NCBI GenBank assembly: GCA_003135315.1
Contig: PLBD01000256.1
Coordinates: forward strand, 502-9,214
DNA length: 8,713 nt
Direction: 5' to 3'
Source of the DNA: Acidobacteriaceae bacterium
GTDB taxonomy: Bacteria > Acidobacteriota > Terriglobia > Terriglobales > Acidobacteriaceae
The position numbers were made by a program, and so were the translations under genes. The notes below the pieces were generated by a model. That model worked only from the letters and a program-made list of their open reading frames with translations, was not told the origin of the DNA and searched no databases. Shown here one piece after another: positions 6,250-8,713 of this stretch (its first letter is position 1; each line of letters opens with the position of its first letter).

Positions 6250-6978
6250 CTAATTGCTAATTGCCAGTTCCTGTTTTTCCATCATCTGCGGAATCGTCAC
6301 GAACTCATATCCCTCGCTCTGGTAACGCGACAAGATGCGGTCGCTGGCTTCGACGCTGCGGCTGCGGTCAACGCCGATGCGGTGATATTCCCCGTCATGC
6401 AGCAGGATGACATCGCCGCCGCGAATCTGCCGGTCGGCGCGCGCGACAATTTCATCGGCGGATTTGGCCTTCCAGTCCTGGCAAGTGACATTCCACATCA
6501 CGGTTTGCAATCCTAAGGAGCGCGCTACGCGCAGCGACGCCGGACGGCGCCCGCCAAATGGCGGCCGAAAGAGCTGGACATCGGCACCGGTGGCATCGAG
6601 GATCGCCTGCTGGGTCTGCTGGAGTTGGCGCCGCACCTCGGCGGCTGAGCAGAAGATGAGGTTGGGATGGTCCCAGGTGTGGCTGCCAATGGCGTGTCCG
6701 GCGGCAACAAGGGCGCGCGCAATGTCCGGTTTTTCCTGAACAAATCGGCCGATGAGGAAAAATGTTGCCTTCACCCCGTGGCGCTCCAGGACCTCCATCA
6801 TGCGCCAGGTATAGGGATCATTGGGGCCGTCGTCATAGGTGAGCGCCAGCAGGCGGGAGCGGGGATCGACGCCGGTGAAGGTCTGGCCGTACACCTGCGA
6901 CGTGGGCCACATGGTGTGGAAGCCGGCCCACGTAGCCATTCCGGCGAGGCCAGCGGCGCTGATGATCGCTGGGAGCAT
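6250..6978 (-). CDS. NodB-domain polysaccharide deacetylase family protein
   Basis: A 242-residue carbohydrate esterase family 4 protein, expected to remove N-acetyl (or O-acetyl) groups from peptidoglycan, chitin-like or exopolysaccharide substrates. The five NodB motifs are present: TYDDGP at 47-52 (D49 base, D50 metal), SHTWDH at 99-104 (H100 and H104 metal ligands), RPPFGG at 138-143, CQDW near 166-169 and LLHDG at 192-196 with the catalytic H194. A hydrophobic N-terminus (LPAIISAAGLAGMATWAGF) suggests export or membrane anchoring, so it likely acts outside the cytoplasmic membrane. ATG 6978 gives a complete single-domain enzyme. No strong Shine-Dalgarno precedes it, but TACAAT lies 7 bp upstream. 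The frame remains open far upstream across the opposite-strand kinase gene; that part is not coding. It ends 36 bp from the convergent CBS gene. Confidence 0.92.
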   Translation of the reverse strand: MLPAIISAAGLAGMATWAGFHTMWPTSQVYGQTFTGVDPRSRLLALTYDDGPNDPYTWRMMEVLERHGVKATFFLIGRFVQEKPDIARALVAAGHAIGSHTWDHPNLIFCSAAEVRRQLQQTQQAILDATGADVQLFRPPFGGRRPASLRVARSLGLQTVMWNVTCQDWKAKSADEIVARADRQIRGGDVILLHDGEYHRIGVDRSRSVEASDRILSRYQSEGYEFVTIPQMMEKQELAISN

Positions 6979-6985
6979 CAACTCG

Positions 6986-6991
6986 ATTGTA
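6986..6991 (-). promoter_or_regulatory. Candidate -10 element (TACAAT) for the deacetylase gene
   Basis: TACAAT on the minus strand matches the -10 consensus at 5 of 6 positions and ends 7 bp before ATG 6978, so the transcript would have almost no leader. No good -35 box is visible 16-18 bp further upstream. Confidence 0.3.
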
Positions 6992-7019
6992 GCCCGGGCA
7001 CTGTTCGCGTTTCGCTCTT

Positions 7020-7039
7020 CGCCAGAAAGACCTCTGGCG
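7020..7039. repeat. Hairpin with 7-bp perfect stem between deacetylase and kinase genes
   Basis: CGCCAGA (7020-7026) and TCTGGCG (7033-7039) pair perfectly around a 6-nt loop. No T-run follows on either strand, so it is unlikely to be an intrinsic terminator. It lies upstream of both divergent genes and could be a protein-binding palindrome. Confidence 0.5.
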
Positions 7040-7083
7040 GGGAGTTCAGAGCCTGTGGAAACCCGAATATCAAAGCGGAAACA

Positions 7084-7107
7084 CGAAAAGCGAACGGCGA
7101 AAAGCGA
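7084..7107. repeat. Direct repeat CGAAAAGCGA, two copies
   Basis: Identical 10-mers occupy 7084-7093 and 7098-7107, a 14-bp period. The surrounding purine-rich sequence (7096-7113) is also an imperfect inverted match, 15 of 18 positions, to 7006-7023. Function unknown. Confidence 0.5.
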
Positions 7108-7120
7108 GAAGCGGCTCCCC

Positions 7121-7139
7121 AGTGGAAAACTTGTCCACA
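7121..7139. promoter_or_regulatory. Imperfect palindrome with DnaA-box-like half-sites
   Basis: GTGGAAAACTTGTCCAC (7122-7138) is a 17-bp palindrome with one mismatched pair. Its two halves read as TTTTCCACT (minus strand, 7121-7129) and TTGTCCACA (plus strand, 7131-7139), each one base from the DnaA box TTWTNCACA. A third near match lies on the minus strand at 7054-7062 (GTTTCCACA). The palindrome centre is about 62 bp upstream of the predicted kinase transcription start, a plausible regulator position. Whether DnaA or another dimeric protein binds is inference. Confidence 0.35.
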
Positions 7140-7156
7140 GTTTTACCAGCAAGTAA

Positions 7157-7185
7157 TTGCCACGGAGGCGCGCGCAAGTTATTCT
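7157..7185 (+). promoter_or_regulatory. Candidate promoter for the deoxynucleoside kinase gene
   Basis: TTGCCA (7157-7162, 5 of 6 to the -35 consensus) and TATTCT (7180-7185, 4 of 6 to the -10) have the optimal 17-bp spacer. Transcription from about 7192 gives an 18-nt leader to ATG 7210. No strong Shine-Dalgarno is seen in that leader. Confidence 0.42.
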
Positions 7186-7209
7186 GCGAATCGTAGCCTT
7201 TCTCCGACC

Positions 7210-7878
7210 ATGGCAAACCTGTTTGAACCACCCCGGTATATTGCAGTCGAGGGCCCAATCCGAGTCGGCAAGAGCACGCTGAGCCGGGTGATTGCCGAGA
7301 CCCTGCACGCGCAGCGCCTCAGCGAGCCGGAACAGAACCCGTTCTTGCGCGCGTTCTACCAGGGAGAGCCCGGGGCCGCGTTCCAGGCGCAGTTCGCGTT
7401 TCTCATCGCGCGCTATGAGCAGCTTGGCGGGCTGAACATCAAGGGCAATCCCAACAAGACCTATGTGGCCGACTACATCTTCGAGAAAGACAAGCTGTTC
7501 GCGTGCCTCAATCTGGGCGACGCCGAGCTGGAGGTTTACAACCGCTACTACGAGTTGTTCCGCCAGAATGTGCCCACGCCGGACCTGGTGATCTACCTGC
7601 AAGCGACGCCCGAGGTGCTGAAGAAGCGGCTGAAGAAAAAAGGCGCGCCCGGCGAGAAAGCGATCAGCGACGATTATCTGGAAGAGGTGATCAAGGCGTA
7701 CGAGCACTTCTTCTTTCACTACACGTCGTCGGATTTGCTGATCGTGAACACGTCGGAGATCGACTTTGTGGAGCGTAGCGAAGATTTGCAGGCGCTGCTG
7801 CGGCGCGTCAGCGAACCCATTCGGGGGACGCAGTACTTCTTGCCGTTGGGCGGGGATGAGCAGTCGGCGCGGGCGTAG
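7210..7878 (+). CDS. Deoxynucleoside kinase (Dgk/Dck family)
   Basis: A 222-residue kinase that phosphorylates deoxynucleosides (deoxyguanosine or deoxyadenosine/deoxycytidine type) for dNTP salvage in the cytosol. The Walker A loop is GPIRVGKST at 15-23. SEPEQNPFL at 38-46 supplies the conserved acidic residue and NPFL motif. VADYIFEKDKLFA at 86-98 corresponds to the ADY...FA segment of Bacillus-type Dgk rather than the DRS of animal enzymes. The arginine/lysine-rich RLKKKGAPGEKAI at 140-152 is the LID region. Length is typical. These motifs place it nearer bacterial Dgk/Dck (COG1428) than thymidylate kinase, but the preferred base cannot be told by eye. The gene is divergent from the deacetylase gene over a structured 231-bp region and convergent with hemL. 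Confidence 0.9.
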   Translation: MANLFEPPRYIAVEGPIRVGKSTLSRVIAETLHAQRLSEPEQNPFLRAFYQGEPGAAFQAQFAFLIARYEQLGGLNIKGNPNKTYVADYIFEKDKLFACLNLGDAELEVYNRYYELFRQNVPTPDLVIYLQATPEVLKKRLKKKGAPGEKAISDDYLEEVIKAYEHFFFHYTSSDLLIVNTSEIDFVERSEDLQALLRRVSEPIRGTQYFLPLGGDEQSARA

Positions 7879-7923
7879 GGTGGCAGCTACGGCCACAGAG
7901 ACCGCGGAAAAAGCCCGAACAGC

Positions 7924-7959
7924 AGATCCCTCGCGGGCTAATGCCCGCTCGTGATGACA
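7924..7959. repeat. Intergenic palindromic element with GCGGGC-TAAT-GCCCGC hairpin
   Basis: A perfect 6-bp GC stem (7933-7938 with 7943-7948) with a TAAT loop is framed by AGATCCCTCG on the left and TCGTGATGACA on the right. Those flanks resemble a type of short dispersed intergenic palindrome that I recall from several bacterial groups, with a core of the form CCTCGC...GCTCGGGATGACA. Assignment as a dispersed repeat is from memory and untested. There is no T-run, so it is not a standard terminator. Confidence 0.4.
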
Positions 7960-7979
7960 AGTCAGAGAGGGCTGCTATT

Positions 7980-7999
7980 GGCGCAGCTGAAGCTGCGCC
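7980..7999. terminator. Strong GC hairpin between convergent kinase and hemL genes
   Basis: GGCGCAGC (7980-7987) and GCTGCGCC (7992-7999) form a perfect 8-bp stem around a TGAA loop. It is 101 bp after the kinase stop and 22 bp after the hemL stop read on the minus strand. Position between convergent genes suggests a bidirectional terminator or transcript-end stabiliser, but neither side has a clear U-tract, so a REP-like repeat is equally possible. Confidence 0.4.
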
Positions 8000-8021
8000 C
8001 CTTCAAGACAATTCAGAACGG

Positions 8022-8713
8022 CTACACCAGGGCTAGTGCTTCCCGGGCAGCGGCGATGGTGTCGTCAATATCGCCCTGAGTGTGGGCGAGGCTGAGGAAG
8101 GCGGCTTCGAACTGCGACGGCGGCAGCCACACTCCTGCGTCGAGCAGGGCTCCGTGGAAGCGGCCGAACTTTGCCGTGTCGCAGGTGGCGGCGGTAGTCC
8201 AGTCGGTGACTTGCTTGTCCGTGAAGAAAAACGTAAACATCGAGCCGACGCGGTTGGCGGTCATCGCTACACCGGCTTCTTTCGCCGCTTGCGTCACTCC
8301 CGCGACCAGCTTGGCTGACATCTCATCGAGCTGCTTGTAGAACTGTTCCCTGCTGGCCTTCAACTGGCGCAGGGTCGCAATGCCCGCGGCCATCGCCAAC
8401 GGATTGCCGCTGAGCGTCCCTGCCTGATAGACGGGGCCGACGGGGGCGACCATGTCCATGAGCCTGGCTGGCCCACCGTAAGCGCCTACAGGCAACCCGC
8501 CGCCGATGATCTTGCCCAACGTCGTGATGTCGGGCTTGATGTTGTACAACTCCGAAGCTCCGCCGAAGGCGACGCGGAATCCGGTCATTACCTCATCGAA
8601 GAGGAGCAGCGCGCCTTCACGCTCGGTGATGTCACGTAACGCTTGAAGATACCCGGGCGTGGGAAGCACGCATCCCATGTTGCCGACCACAGGTTCAACG
8701 ATGGCGCAGGCAA
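8022..8713 (-). CDS. hemL: Glutamate-1-semialdehyde 2,1-aminomutase, 5' part cut by window
   Basis: A PLP enzyme that converts glutamate-1-semialdehyde to 5-aminolevulinate, the last step of the C5 route to haem and other tetrapyrroles. The visible 229 residues are roughly the C-terminal half of a protein of about 430; the N-terminal half lies beyond the right window edge. Visible signatures are IVEPVVGNMG at 4-13, LLFDEVMTGFRVAFGG with the PLP-contacting D39, the PLP lysine K67 in TTLGKIIGGGLPVGAYGG, and PVYQAGTLSGNPLAMAAG. These distinguish GSAM from other class III aminotransferases such as acetylornithine or DAPA aminotransferase. The frame is intact to a TAG at 8022-8024. It converges on the kinase gene with 143 bp between stops. 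Confidence 0.97.
   Translation of the reverse strand, partial: ACAIVEPVVGNMGCVLPTPGYLQALRDITEREGALLLFDEVMTGFRVAFGGASELYNIKPDITTLGKIIGGGLPVGAYGGPARLMDMVAPVGPVYQAGTLSGNPLAMAAGIATLRQLKASREQFYKQLDEMSAKLVAGVTQAAKEAGVAMTANRVGSMFTFFFTDKQVTDWTTAATCDTAKFGRFHGALLDAGVWLPPSQFEAAFLSLAHTQGDIDDTIAAAREALALV

Noticed and set aside
6240..6262. Tandem CTAATTG heptamers as a repeat array
   Set aside because: Only two copies, and they encode the last residues of the deacetylase (AISN and stop), so chance is sufficient.
7054..7139. Chromosomal replication origin
   Set aside because: Only three near-match DnaA boxes, no AT-rich unwinding stretch, and no dnaA, dnaN, gidA or parAB gene nearby.
6979..7896. Upstream continuation of the deacetylase frame to a 548-residue open frame, antisense to the kinase gene
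   Set aside because: The added residues have no domain features and lie exactly opposite a well-supported kinase gene. The openness follows from the GC-rich codon pattern of the kinase strand.

Overview
The window is a stretch of bacterial chromosome with about 60% G+C and closely packed genes. Ten protein-coding genes are recognisable, two of them cut by the window ends. The mix and style of the proteins (a YheT-type hydrolase with a GHAQT motif, an FmdB zinc ribbon, a Dgk-like deoxynucleoside kinase, NodB deacetylase, C5-pathway HemL) looks most like an Acidobacteriota genome. That placement is an impression from protein style, not a computed result. There are no RNA genes, CRISPR arrays, transposases or phage genes.

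Left part, all on the minus strand: a YheT-family alpha/beta hydrolase, then zwf (glucose-6-phosphate dehydrogenase), then a HAD phosphatase running off the left end. A 213-bp gap before zwf holds a plausible promoter flanked by two copies of one heptamer. The hydrolase reading frame extends upstream of its only usable canonical start and encodes the expected family N-terminus, so its start is unresolved. Opposite to it lies a small FmdB zinc-ribbon gene, which meets a lysine-rich HTH gene tail to tail.

Middle, minus strand: a membrane-anchored or secreted protein of unknown function, a metallo-beta-lactamase-fold hydrolase and the HTH gene. The first two overlap by 29 bp; the hydrolase probably starts at a TTG set by a strong ribosome binding site inside the upstream gene. 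A two-CBS-domain protein is divergent from this group.

Right part: a NodB polysaccharide deacetylase (minus) is divergent from a deoxynucleoside kinase (plus). Their 231-bp shared upstream region is unusually rich in palindromes, direct repeats and DnaA-box-like words. The kinase converges on hemL (minus, cut by the right end). The short gap between them carries two strong hairpins and resembles a dispersed intergenic repeat.

Taken together these are metabolic and housekeeping genes: pentose phosphate entry, dNTP salvage, tetrapyrrole synthesis and cell-surface polysaccharide modification. I see no convincing undescribed multi-gene system. The points most worth a second look are the missing start codon of the hydrolase, two candidate leaderless transcripts, the structured kinase/deacetylase intergenic region, and the hairpin pair upstream of the hemL stop.
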